Shown here piece by piece: positions 16,425 through 25,222 of a stretch of 38,255 bases of DNA. Location of the stretch: contig CADEEO010000004.1 in assembly GCA_902826365.1 (NCBI GenBank), positions 1 to 38,255 on the forward strand, read 5' to 3'. The stretch's first letter is position 1, and every line of letters begins with the position of its first letter. The stretch comes from an uncultured Hyphomicrobiales bacterium (GTDB taxonomy: Bacteria > Pseudomonadota > Alphaproteobacteria > Rhizobiales > Aestuariivirgaceae). The position numbers were made by a program, and so were the translations under genes. Below the pieces are notes generated by a model. It saw only the letters and a program-made list of their open reading frames with translations. It was not told the origin of the DNA and searched no databases.

Positions 16425-18533
16425 ATGCGTCCTTCTGTTCTCAATCCCCTGTTTGCAAGCGCCTCGGGCATCAAGGGCATTGGCCAGAAGCTTGACAAGG
16501 TTCTGGCGCAATTCCTGCGCGGCGACGCCACGGCCTCCACCCGTGTTGTCGATTTGCTGTTTCATTTGCCAAGCGGGGTTGTCGACCGGCGTTTCCGCCC
16601 GAAGATCGTGGATCTGCCCAAGGAGGGCATTGTCACCATTGAAGTGAAGGTGGGGCGGCACAAGCCGCCGCCGCCCTTCAACAAGCGGCTGCCCTACCGG
16701 GTTGAGGTTTCGGACCAGACGGGATCGCTGACCCTGGTTTTCTTTCACGCCTTTGCCGAGCATTTGCAGCGCAGCCTGCCGGAGGGCGAAACGCGGTTTA
16801 TCTCCGGCGAGATCAGCTGGTATGGCGAGGAGCCGCAGATTGCCCATCCGGATCACATCCTGACGGCGGAAGACTTCAGCCGCATGCCGCTGATCGAACC
16901 GGTGTATCCGCTCACGGCGGGGCTGTCGCCGAAAATATTGGGGCGGGCCATCCGTTCGGCTGTCGAGCGATTGCCTGATCTGTCGGAGTGGCAGGATGCG
17001 GCGTGGAAGAAGAAACACGGCTGGCCGGATTTTTCAGTGGCGTTGAAGGCGCTTCATAGCCCGCAAGTTTCCGAAGCGCCGTCGATCACTTCGGCAACCC
17101 GTTTACGGCTCGCCTACGACGAACTTCTGGCCAATCAGTTGGCGTTGAGCCTGGTGCGCGGCCACATGAAGCGGGCGGCGGGGCGAAGTTTTGTGGGCGA
17201 TGGGGCGCTGCAGGCCAAGATCATCGACGCCCTGCCCTACAAGCTAACTGGCGGACAGACTTTTGCCAATGCGGAAATCCGGGCCGACATGGCGTCACCG
17301 TCGCGCATGCTGCGCCTTCTGCAGGGCGATGTGGGATCGGGAAAAACCGTTGTGGCTTTGCTTGCGCTCGCAACCGCCGTTGAATGCGGGGCGCAGGGCA
17401 CCTTCATGGTTCCCACGGAAATTCTGGCGCGGCAGCACCTCACATCTCTCGCGCCACTTTGCACAGCGGCTGGGATTTCCATTGCGGTTCTCACAGGCCG
17501 CGAGAAGGGCAAGCAGCGGGAGGATATTCTAGATCGCCTTGCTATGGGCAGGATTGATATTCTGATCGGCACCCATGCGCTGTTTCAGGAAGGGGTTGAG
17601 TTCAAGAACCTTGGTCTTGTGGTCATTGACGAGCAACATCGCTTCGGGGTGCACCAGCGGCTTGCCCTGCAGGCGAAGGCGGGACGCGCCACGGATCTAC
17701 TCGTGATGACCGCCACGCCCATCCCCCGTACGCTGGCGCTGACGGTCTATGGCGACATGGATGTGTCCAAGCTCACCGAAAAGCCGGCGGGACGGCTTCC
17801 CATTGATACCCGGGTGCTGCCGCTGGAGCGGATGGATGAAGTTGTGGCTGGATTGGGGCGCAGCATCAAGGCCGGACAACGGGCCTATTGGGTTTGCCCG
17901 CTGGTGGAGGAAAGCGAGCTTGTCGATCTGGCGGCGGCGGAGGACCGCTTCAAGCATCTTGAACAGACGTTTCCGGGCCGGGTGGGCCTCATTCATGGCA
18001 GGCTCAGGGGGCCGGCCAAGGATGCCGTCATGGCGAATTTCAAATCCGGGGCCCTCGATATTCTGGTTTCAACTACGGTCATTGAAGTCGGCGTTGATGT
18101 TCCGGAAGCGTCGATCATGGTGATTGAGAATGCGGAGCGCTTTGGGCTCGCGCAGCTCCACCAGTTGCGCGGGCGCGTGGGCCGTGGATCGGCCAAATCA
18201 ACCTGCCTGCTGCTCTATCAGGAACCGCTTGGCCCAACCGCGAAAGCGCGACTCACCATCATGCGCGAAACGGAGGATGGCTTTCGCATTGCGGAAGAAG
18301 ATTTGCGCTTGCGGGGAGCGGGCGAAATGCTGGGGACGCAGCAGGCGGGGCTTCCCCTCTTCCGCATTGCTGATCTGGCGGCCCATGGCGATTTGCTGGC
18401 GGCGGCGCGTGATGACGCGGCGTTGATTCTGGCGCGCGATGCGGAGTTGAAATCGGCGCGCGGCGAGGCGCTGCGCACCCTACTCTATCTGTTTGAGAGA
18501 GACGAAGCGGTCAAGTTGCTTTCCGCCGGCTAG
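16425..18533 (+). CDS. recG: ATP-dependent DNA helicase RecG
   Basis: This 702-aa helicase reverses stalled replication forks and branch-migrates recombination intermediates. Order of domains: an N-terminal wedge (OB fold) with YRVEVSDQTGSLTLVFF and the conserved EPVYPLTAGLS stretch. Then come Walker A GDVGSGKT at 301-308, a DEQH box at about 402, TATPIPRTLALT, and STTVIEVGVDVPEASIMVIENAERFGLAQLHQLRGRVGRG. The C-terminal segment ends with RLRGAGEMLGTQQAG. The length is usual. It is divergent from sdhE-mfd, and its last 23 bases overlap the end of the convergent DUF502 gene. Confidence 0.96.
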   Translation: MRPSVLNPLFASASGIKGIGQKLDKVLAQFLRGDATASTRVVDLLFHLPSGVVDRRFRPKIVDLPKEGIVTIEVKVGRHKPPPPFNKRLPYRVEVSDQTGSLTLVFFHAFAEHLQRSLPEGETRFISGEISWYGEEPQIAHPDHILTAEDFSRMPLIEPVYPLTAGLSPKILGRAIRSAVERLPDLSEWQDAAWKKKHGWPDFSVALKALHSPQVSEAPSITSATRLRLAYDELLANQLALSLVRGHMKRAAGRSFVGDGALQAKIIDALPYKLTGGQTFANAEIRADMASPSRMLRLLQGDVGSGKTVVALLALATAVECGAQGTFMVPTEILARQHLTSLAPLCTAAGISIAVLTGREKGKQREDILDRLAMGRIDILIGTHALFQEGVEFKNLGLVVIDEQHRFGVHQRLALQAKAGRATDLLVMTATPIPRTLALTVYGDMDVSKLTEKPAGRLPIDTRVLPLERMDEVVAGLGRSIKAGQRAYWVCPLVEESELVDLAAAEDRFKHLEQTFPGRVGLIHGRLRGPAKDAVMANFKSGALDILVSTTVIEVGVDVPEASIMVIENAERFGLAQLHQLRGRVGRGSAKSTCLLLYQEPLGPTAKARLTIMRETEDGFRIAEEDLRLRGAGEMLGTQQAGLPLFRIADLAAHGDLLAAARDDAALILARDAELKSARGEALRTLLYLFERDEAVKLLSAG

Positions 18534-19248
18534 ATTTCTTGCGCGGCGGTTTGCCGGCCAGTTTCATCTCCGTTTCCGGGGCAAGCGGCCCATCGGGAAA
18601 CACCAGGCCCATGGAAATGACAAGCTTCAGGGCATCCTCAACAGTTGTGTCGAGAACCACAACATCAGCGACATCGCAAAAGAAGACGTAACCGCCAGTA
18701 GGATTGGGCGTGGTCGAAACATAGGCGGCGTACATTTGCCGGCCCTTCTCCAAGCCTATCATCGCGCCGTCAATTTCGCGCGAGATGAAGGCCAGAGTCC
18801 AAATTCCATGACGCGGCCATTCAACCAGGCAGGCCTTCTGGAACGATGTACCCTTCTGCAGGAAGAGAGTTTCGAAAATCTGCTTCGATCCCTTGTAGAT
18901 CGACCGCACTACGGGGGTGCGATTGAGCACGTTGTCCCACAGGCCAATCAGGGTGCGGCCCACAAGATTGGCGGCCAGCGCGCCAACAATGGTGATGGTG
19001 ATGAGGGCAAAGATCAGGCCGAAGCCCGGAACCCGGAAGGGCAGATAAGTGTCAGGATTGTAATAGGCCGGAATATAGGGTTTGAGCCAGGCATCGAAAA
19101 TATTGACGAACCAGAGGGTGGCCCAGATCGTGATGGCGATGGGGGCGGTGATGGCAAGCCCGGTGAAAAAATAGGCCCGGAGCCGCCCCAGGAAGGGAAC
19201 GCGGGCTGGAGGGGTGGCGGGGATTTTGTTGCCGTTTGAGCTTGCCAT
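18511..19248 (-). CDS. DUF502 family membrane protein
   Basis: This 245-aa protein has two transmembrane helices near residues 22-45 (AYFFTGLAITAPIAITIWATLWFV) and 73-95 (LIFALITITIVGALAANLVG). A soluble domain follows, with NRTPVVRSIYKGSKQIFETLF and a TPNPTGGYVFF motif, the hallmark stretches of DUF502. The family is widespread in proteobacteria and has no established function. The C-terminus is lysine- and arginine-rich (KPPRKKSSRRKAT). I chose ATG 19248 (MASSNGNK) over the upstream GTG/ATG options because conservation begins there. Its 3' end overlaps recG, and it is divergent from the DUF454 gene by 52 bases. Confidence 0.9.
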   Translation of the reverse strand: MASSNGNKIPATPPARVPFLGRLRAYFFTGLAITAPIAITIWATLWFVNIFDAWLKPYIPAYYNPDTYLPFRVPGFGLIFALITITIVGALAANLVGRTLIGLWDNVLNRTPVVRSIYKGSKQIFETLFLQKGTSFQKACLVEWPRHGIWTLAFISREIDGAMIGLEKGRQMYAAYVSTTPNPTGGYVFFCDVADVVVLDTTVEDALKLVISMGLVFPDGPLAPETEMKLAGKPPRKKSSRRKAT

Positions 19249-19300
19249 TGTAAGCAGTAAATCGCATGAACGACGCTTGATTTGCAAGGGTTAGACAAAA

Positions 19301-19672
19301 TTGGACTTCCGGCGGTTAATTTACCTCGGCATCGGCTGGCTGAGCCTTGGCATGGCAGTTGCCGGCATCATTCTGCCCATCCTGCCGACCACGCCCATGC
19401 TGCTGGTGGCGGTCTGGGCCTTTGGCAAATCCTCCCCGGAACTTGCGGAAAGAATCCGCAACCACCGGGTTTGCGGCCCGCCGGTGCGGGACTGGCAAGA
19501 TCATGGAGTGATTTCGGCCAAGGCCAAGCTTCTTGCCATCTCGATCATGGCTCTCATGGGAGGCTGGCTTTGGGTTTACGGCAATCTGCCGGTGTGGCTT
19601 ACCCTGCTCATCATTGCCGTCATGGCGGGCGCGGGTGTCTTTGTGGGAAGCCGTCCAAGCACTGCAAGGTAG
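19301..19672 (+). CDS. DUF454 (YbaN-like) membrane protein
   Basis: This 123-aa inner-membrane protein has an N-terminal helix pair around GIILPILPTTPMLLVAVWAFGKSSP, the defining DUF454 signature (G-x-x-LP-x-LPTTPF/M). A charged cytoplasmic turn follows (NHRVCGPPVRDWQDHGVI), and then a second pair of helices. Function is unknown. The start is TTG at 19301, with AAGGG about 10 bases before it. The first in-frame ATG would cut into the first helix. It is convergent with the ExoR-like gene, 3 bases between ends. Confidence 0.86.
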   Translation: MDFRRLIYLGIGWLSLGMAVAGIILPILPTTPMLLVAVWAFGKSSPELAERIRNHRVCGPPVRDWQDHGVISAKAKLLAISIMALMGGWLWVYGNLPVWLTLLIIAVMAGAGVFVGSRPSTAR

Positions 19673-19675
19673 GGC

Positions 19676-20602
19676 TTAATCCGACATGGGGTTGCCGTTC
19701 GCCGGATACTGGTCAGCCCACACCCGGGCGCGGGCTTCCGCCTCAAGCCTCTCATCTTCCTTCGCCACCGAATTGAGTTCGTTGTAGCGGTCAAAGATCG
19801 AGGGATATTCCGATGGCTTGGTGGACTGCTGGGCGAGGATATACCACATCAGGGCGCGGGTCCGGTCCCTCTGCACAAGCTTGCCATCCCAGTAGAGGTC
19901 GCCGAGATAGGCTTCCGACAGGGCATGGCGCTTTCTCGCCGCAGCGATCAGCCACTTCAATCCCTGTTGCGGGTTTTTCTTTACGCCCTGGCCCTTGATG
20001 TTCATCAAGCCGAGTGAGTACTGCGCGCCGGGATGGCCATAGGTCGAGGCTATTTTCAAGTAGCTGCGGGCGGCGACCTTGTAGTTCGCCTTGATGCCGG
20101 CACCGGCAATGCCGACGCGGTAGTAATCGGCGACGCGCAACTGGGCGTCCACCATGATGCGCAGGCGGTTCTGGTCACGCTCATCGGGATCATAGGTGTC
20201 AGCCACGCGGGAATAATACGAGAAGGCGGTGGCATCATCGCGCGGAACGCCGCGGCCGGTGCGGTAGATATGGCCGAGGTACCAGTCAGCAACAATGTTG
20301 CCGTCTTCGGAAGCCCGCCGGAAAAACCTGATCGCTCTCTCGTAGTTGCCGTTGTTGTAAGCCTTCTTGGCTTTCTTCAGATCATCGGTCCAGAAAGGAA
20401 TGTCGAGATTGGGCAGATTGAGCTTGGGGGCGGCGGGCAGGTAGGAGAAGAAGCCGGTTCCCTCTTCCGCTTCTTGCGCGTGAGCAACCGGCGACAAGCC
20501 AAGCAGCAGCACGGCCAGAAATGCAAATGCTGCATTTCTGACGGGGCGTGAAGCTGCCTTCACAAGCGCGCTAAATGTCGGCGTAGCAAACACCTTCGGC
20601 AC
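19676..20602 (-). CDS. Periplasmic Sel1-repeat protein, ExoR-like
   Basis: This protein of up to 308 aa has a signal peptide ([19 protein letters not shown], cleavage near residue 43) and several Sel1-like repeats. One is A-Y-x-N-G-x-Y-E-x-A-I-x-x-F, followed by [16 protein letters not shown], and another is [26 protein letters not shown]. Repeat order and spacing, including the VADYYRVG...[12 protein letters not shown] section, resemble ExoR of rhizobia. ExoR is the periplasmic inhibitor of the ExoS/ChvI two-component system that controls exopolysaccharide, motility and acid response. The GTG start at 20602 is uncertain: GGAGG is only about 2 bases away, and GTG at 20593 fits that site better. 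It overlaps the end of ilvD by 32 bases. Confidence 0.75.
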   Translation of the reverse strand: MPKVFATPTFSALVKAASRPVRNAAFAFLAVLLLGLSPVAHAQEAEEGTGFFSYLPAAPKLNLPNLDIPFWTDDLKKAKKAYNNGNYERAIRFFRRASEDGNIVADWYLGHIYRTGRGVPRDDATAFSYYSRVADTYDPDERDQNRLRIMVDAQLRVADYYRVGIAGAGIKANYKVAARSYLKIASTYGHPGAQYSLGLMNIKGQGVKKNPQQGLKWLIAAARKRHALSEAYLGDLYWDGKLVQRDRTRALMWYILAQQSTKPSEYPSIFDRYNELNSVAKEDERLEAEARARVWADQYPANGNPMSD

Positions 20603-22295
20603 TTCCTCCGGGATGGGTTACGGCACCTGACACAGCGGGGCCAACCTGTTGGGCGTATTTCCACAAAGCGCCGGAACCATAACCGTGGTCCTTGGGCTTC
20701 CAGCTTTTCTTGCGGATGGCGAATTCGGCGTCGCTCACATTGCAAGAGAGCGTGCCCTCGATGGCATCAAGGGTGATCATGTCGCCATCCTTGAGAAGCG
20801 CTATGGGCCCGCCCAATTGCGCTTCGGGGCCGACATGGCCGACACAGAAGCCGCGCGTGGCGCCGGAGAAGCGGCCATCGGTGATGAGCGCCATTTTCTC
20901 GCCCATGCCCTGGCCGTAAAGGGCAGCCGTGGTGGAGAGCATTTCGCGCATGCCGGGACCGCCGCGCGGTCCTTCATAGCGGATCACGAGGACTTCGCCT
21001 TCCTTGTATTTCTTGTTGGTGACGGCCTCGAAGCAGATCTCCTCGGAGTCAAAGCAACGGGCAGGACCGGTGAACGTCAGGTGTTTCATACCTGCTACCT
21101 TCACGATGGCGCCCTCGGGAGCCAGATTTCCGCGCAAGCCCACAACGCCACCGGTTTTGGTGATGGGCTTGTTGGCGGGGTAAACGACGTCCTGGTCCGG
21201 GTTCCATTTTACCGAAGCCATGTTCTCAGCAATGGTGCGTCCCGTCACTGTGAGGCAATCGCCATGGAGGAAACCGTGGTCAAGAAGGGTTTTCATGAGC
21301 AGCGGAATGCCGCCAGCCTCGAACATGTCCTTGGCCACATACTTGCCGCCGGGCTTGAGATCGGCGATGTAAGGCGTCTTCTTGAAAATTTCAGCGACGT
21401 CGAAGAGATCAAACTTGATGCCGCATTCATGGGCGATGGCCGGCAAGTGAAGTGCCGCATTGGTGGAGCCGCCGGAGGCGGCAACCACGGTTGCGGCGTT
21501 TTCCAGAGCCTTCAGGGTGACGATGTCGCGCGGGCGGATATTGCGGGCGATAAGCTCCATGACCTTTTCACCGGAGGTGAAGCAGAAGGTATCGCGGATT
21601 TCGTAAGGAGCCGGCGCGCCGCAGGAGTATGGCAAGGCAAGGCCGATGGCCTCGGCCACGGTTGCCATGGTGTTGGCAGTGAACTGGGCCCCACAGGAGC
21701 CCGCTGAGGGGCACGCGGCCTGTTCCAGGGCGTGGAGGTCAGCATCGGACATATCGCCGACGCTGTGCTTGCCAACGGCTTCGAACACGTCCTGCACGGT
21801 GACGGGGCGGCCCTTGAAGGTGCCGGGCAGGATTGAGCCGCCGTAGATGAACACGGATGGCACGTTGAGGCGCACCATGGCCATCATCATGCCGGGCAGT
21901 GACTTGTCGCAGCCGGCGAGGCCGACGAGCGCGTCATAGCAATGGCCCCGCATGGTGAGCTCCACCGAGTCGGCGATGCATTCGCGCGAAACCAGCGAGG
22001 CTTTCATGCCCTGGTGGCCCATGGCGATGCCATCGGTGACGGTGATGGTGCAGAATTCGCGGGGGGTGCCGCTGGCGGCAGCGACGCCGCGCTTGACCGA
22101 CTGGGCCTGGCGCATCAGCGAAATGTTGCAAGGGGCTGCTTCATTCCAGCAACTGGCCACGCCAACGAGGGGCTGGTTGATCTGCTGCTCGTTCAAGCCC
22201 ATGGCATAGAGGTAGGACCGGTGCGGGGCGCGCTGGGGTCCAACGGTTACATGGCGGCTCGGCAGCCGGGATTTTGAAATGACGGTCGCGTCCAT
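20571..22295 (-). CDS. ilvD: Dihydroxy-acid dehydratase
   Basis: This 574-aa Fe-S enzyme performs the third step of valine, isoleucine and leucine synthesis, converting dihydroxy acids to 2-keto acids (EC 4.2.1.9). Cluster cysteines are visible at 56 (NEAAPCNI), 129 ([13 protein letters not shown]) and 201 ([16 protein letters not shown]). Further family stretches are [14 protein letters not shown] and the C-terminal [19 protein letters not shown]. The length fits the IlvD group near 560-610 aa. ATG 22295 has AGGA about 8 bases upstream. The downstream ExoR-like gene overlaps its end and may be co-transcribed. Confidence 0.95.
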   Translation of the reverse strand: MDATVISKSRLPSRHVTVGPQRAPHRSYLYAMGLNEQQINQPLVGVASCWNEAAPCNISLMRQAQSVKRGVAAASGTPREFCTITVTDGIAMGHQGMKASLVSRECIADSVELTMRGHCYDALVGLAGCDKSLPGMMMAMVRLNVPSVFIYGGSILPGTFKGRPVTVQDVFEAVGKHSVGDMSDADLHALEQAACPSAGSCGAQFTANTMATVAEAIGLALPYSCGAPAPYEIRDTFCFTSGEKVMELIARNIRPRDIVTLKALENAATVVAASGGSTNAALHLPAIAHECGIKFDLFDVAEIFKKTPYIADLKPGGKYVAKDMFEAGGIPLLMKTLLDHGFLHGDCLTVTGRTIAENMASVKWNPDQDVVYPANKPITKTGGVVGLRGNLAPEGAIVKVAGMKHLTFTGPARCFDSEEICFEAVTNKKYKEGEVLVIRYEGPRGGPGMREMLSTTAALYGQGMGEKMALITDGRFSGATRGFCVGHVGPEAQLGGPIALLKDGDMITLDAIEGTLSCNVSDAEFAIRKKSWKPKDHGYGSGALWKYAQQVGPAVSGAVTHPGGSAEGVCYADI

Positions 22296-22656
22296 AATGA
22301 TGTCCTGTGTCAGCGTTTTTGTCTTGTTCTTGGTAACGGCAGCACAGCTTTCAGTCCTTCCTTCTCAAACAAACGGCGGCCTTGCCACTTCACCGCCAGA
22401 ATCCTGGTGATCAAGTGCAACCCCGCCCAATATTCCCCAGAAGCCCCTTAAGCTCTGATTCCACAGGTCTCAGCTCCTGTGAACTATGACGGTAAGGGCC
22501 AATTTGGGCGGATGAAAGGTTCATTGTGGCGCAAAATTACGGCAACAGCACAATTCAAAAACCTGTGGCATTTCAGCAACAAGCCGATATTAACCTTGAT
22601 TTAATGGCCTAAAATGGCTGTTTCCGATTACGCCGCGCCGTGGCAGATTAGCAACT
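22296..22656. other. Divergent intergenic region between ilvD and the DUF898 gene, no firm gene
   Basis: These 361 bases are AT-richer than their surroundings, especially 22540-22620, and must hold the promoters of two divergent units. No -35/-10 pair stands out. A short hairpin pairs CACAGG (22464-22469) with CCTGTG (22478-22483). On the minus strand a 16-codon frame at 22521-22571 contains three consecutive cysteine codons (ELCCCRN), but it lacks a clear ribosome binding site. No ilv-type leader peptide rich in Ile, Val or Leu, no uridine-tailed terminator and no known riboswitch fold was recognised. Confidence 0.5.
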
Positions 22657-23793
22657 ATGGCAGATTCTCTCGGAAATGCAGGAGAACACATTCGTCTCGA
22701 ATACGTTCAACGGACCGGTTTGGGGCGACTCGCCATAGTCAACTTTATATTGAACGTTGTAACCCTTACGATTTACCGGTTCTGGGCGAAAACCAATGTG
22801 CGAAAGCATATCTGGAGCTGCGTGCATATCAACGGCCAGCCCCTGGAATATACCGGACGGGGGATTGAGCTGTTCAAGGGCGCCCTGATCGTGTTTGGTC
22901 TTTTTGTGCTGCCCTTTGTGCTGGTTGCAACCTTTGTCAGCATTGCCCTGGGGCCGGAGCACCCTGCCCTGTTTGCCGTCTATGGCCTGCTCTACCTTCT
23001 CATCTTTCTGCTTTGGGGAGCAGCGCTCTACCGCGCCCGGCGCTACCAGCTTTCGCGCACCTTATGGCGCGGCATAAGGGGAACGCTGGCGGGATCTTCA
23101 ATGATCTATAGCCTCACCTACTTCGGCGCCATGCTGGCGCGGGGGATGTCGCTTGGCTGGACAACGCCGGTTTTGAATACGGTTCTGCAAGAACAGATTA
23201 TCGGCGACATGCGCTTTGGCGATCTGGCCTTCAAGTTCAAAGGCCGCGCTGCACCGCTTTATCCAACCTATGCTTTGTGCTGGTTTCTTTCACTTCTCGC
23301 CCTGACCATCTTTGCCTTTTTGTTTGGCGCGGAAGTTGCGGCATTTTTTGGACCGGAGGTGCAAAAAGTTTTTGATGACATTTTCAAACCGGACTCCGAG
23401 CCAACATCGGACCAGATATGGACCGCCAGCACGGTCATCGCCATCCTTGTTTTCTCTTTCCTGGCGATGTTCATGGTCATTCCCATGCTGTGGGCGATCT
23501 ACTCGGCGAAAGAACTTTCGACATTTGCCACTTACACGCGGGCGGGCAATGCCACGTTCAAATTGAACGCCACTGCGGGCAGCCTGATTTCGCTTGTTAT
23601 TGTCAACCTGCTCATTCTCATTTTTACCCTTGGCATCGGCCGCCCCTTCATCCAGCAGCGCCTTATCCGTTACATGTGTGACCGCCTTGAAGTTGTGGGA
23701 ACCATCGATGTGGACAGAGTTCTGCAATCACGGGCGGCGATGGCCCACACCGGGGAAGGCCTTGCCGATGCATTTGACCTCGGTGTGGTCTGA
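22657..23793 (+). CDS. DUF898 (YjgN-like) membrane protein
   Basis: This 378-aa inner-membrane protein has about six to eight hydrophobic segments. Typical DUF898 features are the repeated pattern NFILNVVTLTIYRFWAKT-x-x-R (about residues 29-49) and again ATYTRAGNATF...LVIVNLLILIFTLGIGRPFI near the C-terminus. WR-G-IRGTLAGS follows the conserved YRARRYQLSRTLWRG segment. The function of the family is unknown. It overlaps the following M48 protease gene (TGATG), and DUF898 next to an M48 peptidase is a pairing I have seen in other proteobacteria. The ATG at 22657 lacks a strong ribosome binding site, but the next conserved block begins soon after it. Confidence 0.85.
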   Translation: MADSLGNAGEHIRLEYVQRTGLGRLAIVNFILNVVTLTIYRFWAKTNVRKHIWSCVHINGQPLEYTGRGIELFKGALIVFGLFVLPFVLVATFVSIALGPEHPALFAVYGLLYLLIFLLWGAALYRARRYQLSRTLWRGIRGTLAGSSMIYSLTYFGAMLARGMSLGWTTPVLNTVLQEQIIGDMRFGDLAFKFKGRAAPLYPTYALCWFLSLLALTIFAFLFGAEVAAFFGPEVQKVFDDIFKPDSEPTSDQIWTASTVIAILVFSFLAMFMVIPMLWAIYSAKELSTFATYTRAGNATFKLNATAGSLISLVIVNLLILIFTLGIGRPFIQQRLIRYMCDRLEVVGTIDVDRVLQSRAAMAHTGEGLADAFDLGVV

Positions 23794-24869
23794 TGGCGAT
23801 TGAAGCCGTCTATTTTGATGGGGAGACAGCCAGAGACAACAGAGTTGTGGTCAGCCTTGAAGCATCGGGGCTTCAATTTTCCGGCGAGGACGTTCCCGCA
23901 CAAGCGTGGAATCTATCTGGCCTGACGGCGGTTGACCCACCCCACATGGGGCATGCGCTCAGGCTTTCGCATGACGGCCACGCTGGCGCGCGGCTGAGCA
24001 TTCGCAATGACGCATTCACGCAACAGCTGCTGATTGCGGCGCCGCATCTCAAGGGTGGATTTCATCCCAAGCGGGCGTTGCGCCTGTTCCTGTGGATTGG
24101 CGGTGGACTTACTATTCTGGCTGCCCTCATTTACCTCACGCTCAATTTTGCGCCGCAGAGGCTGGCGGTGTTGCTGCCAGATGCATGGAGCAAGCGCGTG
24201 GGCGAGCAGATGGAGGCCTCACTGGTTCAGAACGCCAAAGTCTGCCAAACCCCGGATGGCGAGAAGGCCATCGCGGCGATGCTGGCAAATCTTGCGGACG
24301 GCAGCCCGGACATGCCGCCGCTGCGCGTGCGCGTCTATGACATTCCCATCATGAACGCCTTTGCCCTGCCCGGTGGTTTTATCGTTTTGACGCGCGGACT
24401 CATGCGGGAAGCATCCGATCCGGGCGAAGTAGCGGGAGTTCTGGCCCACGAGGTTGGCCATGTGGCGCACCATCATCCGGAGGCGCAAATGATCCGCATT
24501 GCCGGCATGCAAGTATTGATCAGCGTGGCTACGGGAACATCGGGGGGAAACAATGCCAGTTCACTGGCGGGGCTTGCCGCCATTCTGAAATCCACCCGGG
24601 ATGCGGAACGCGAGGCCGATGCTTATGCCGTCTCAATGCTCAGTAGCGCGCGCGTTGATCCGATGGCACTCAAACATTTCTTTGAAAAAATCCTGAAGGA
24701 AGAGGGCGAATCCTCAAGCAGTGCATTCTCGAATTTGGGAACGCTGTTTTCCACCCATCCCGTTACAACTGAGCGCATTGAACAGATCAAGCCATTACCG
24801 GCGGGGGTTATGCTGAGGCCGGCGCTGTCTGAGGAACAATGGAAAGATTTGAAAGAGATTTGCGGATAG
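23793..24869 (+). CDS. M48-family membrane metallopeptidase
   Basis: This 358-aa protein has three parts. Residues 1-90 are soluble and carry no recognised catalytic motif. A single transmembrane helix follows near 95-117 (LFLWIGGGLTILAALIYLTL), and then a zinc peptidase domain. HEVGH at 219-223 gives the two histidine ligands and the catalytic glutamate. EREAD at 272-276 gives the third ligand pattern of M48 (ExxxD). PGGFIVLTRGLM before it and STHPVTTERIEQI after it fit the BepA/Oma1/HtpX clan. Such enzymes act in envelope protein quality control. The start overlaps the DUF898 stop, so the two are probably translated together. Its stop abuts the chorismate mutase stop on the other strand with no gap. 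Confidence 0.9.
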   Translation: MAIEAVYFDGETARDNRVVVSLEASGLQFSGEDVPAQAWNLSGLTAVDPPHMGHALRLSHDGHAGARLSIRNDAFTQQLLIAAPHLKGGFHPKRALRLFLWIGGGLTILAALIYLTLNFAPQRLAVLLPDAWSKRVGEQMEASLVQNAKVCQTPDGEKAIAAMLANLADGSPDMPPLRVRVYDIPIMNAFALPGGFIVLTRGLMREASDPGEVAGVLAHEVGHVAHHHPEAQMIRIAGMQVLISVATGTSGGNNASSLAGLAAILKSTRDAEREADAYAVSMLSSARVDPMALKHFFEKILKEEGESSSSAFSNLGTLFSTHPVTTERIEQIKPLPAGVMLRPALSEEQWKDLKEICG

Positions 24870-25178
24870 CTACTTCTTCATGCCCAAGGTGCGCTCTTCG
24901 TGGGCCACGAACCATTCCACCATTTCGGTCCAGATCGATTCCGCCAGGGCGGGATCAAGATGATGGGCGCGGGCGAGCACGCGGGCCCGGTCAATGACAT
25001 AATCCACACGGGCGGGGACGCGGGCCGGAATGCCTTCCGCATGTTTTACGGTAATGATCGCCTCGACCAGGCGCTGGCGCTCGGCCAAAAGTTTGATGAG
25101 CTTTTCATCGACCAGGTCGATGTCCTGGCGGAGGTCAACGATACTCGCTTTTTTTACTGTTGAATTCATGTCTTTCAC
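24870..25178 (-). CDS. Chorismate mutase, AroQ type
   Basis: This is an all-helical protein of about 100 residues that converts chorismate to prephenate, the branch step to phenylalanine and tyrosine (EC 5.4.99.5). Family pattern: LRQDIDLVDEKLIKLLAERQRLVEAI with the arginine, glutamate and lysine of the AroQ site. Then comes K-HAEGIPARVPARVDYVIDRARVLA, with the R-x-x-x-V helix, and a final WTEMVEWFVAHE helix. The start is either GTG at 25178 or ATG at 25169, and the ribosome binding site is weak. It lies 44 bases after comEC on the same strand and may be read with it. Its stop touches that of the M48 gene. Confidence 0.9.
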   Translation of the reverse strand: MKDMNSTVKKASIVDLRQDIDLVDEKLIKLLAERQRLVEAIITVKHAEGIPARVPARVDYVIDRARVLARAHHLDPALAESIWTEMVEWFVAHEERTLGMKK

Positions 25179-25222
25179 ATTCGATGGGGCTGAGGCTTAC
25201 ATGAATGTGGCGAAGCGCCGCG

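Noticed and set aside
20649..21707. Plus-strand frame of 352 codons inside ilvD
   Set aside because: Antisense shadow. ilvD cluster cysteines and length are intact on the minus strand.
22296..22656. Branched-chain amino acid leader peptide or riboswitch before ilvD
   Set aside because: No Ile/Val/Leu-rich short frame and no terminator with a uridine run on the minus strand.
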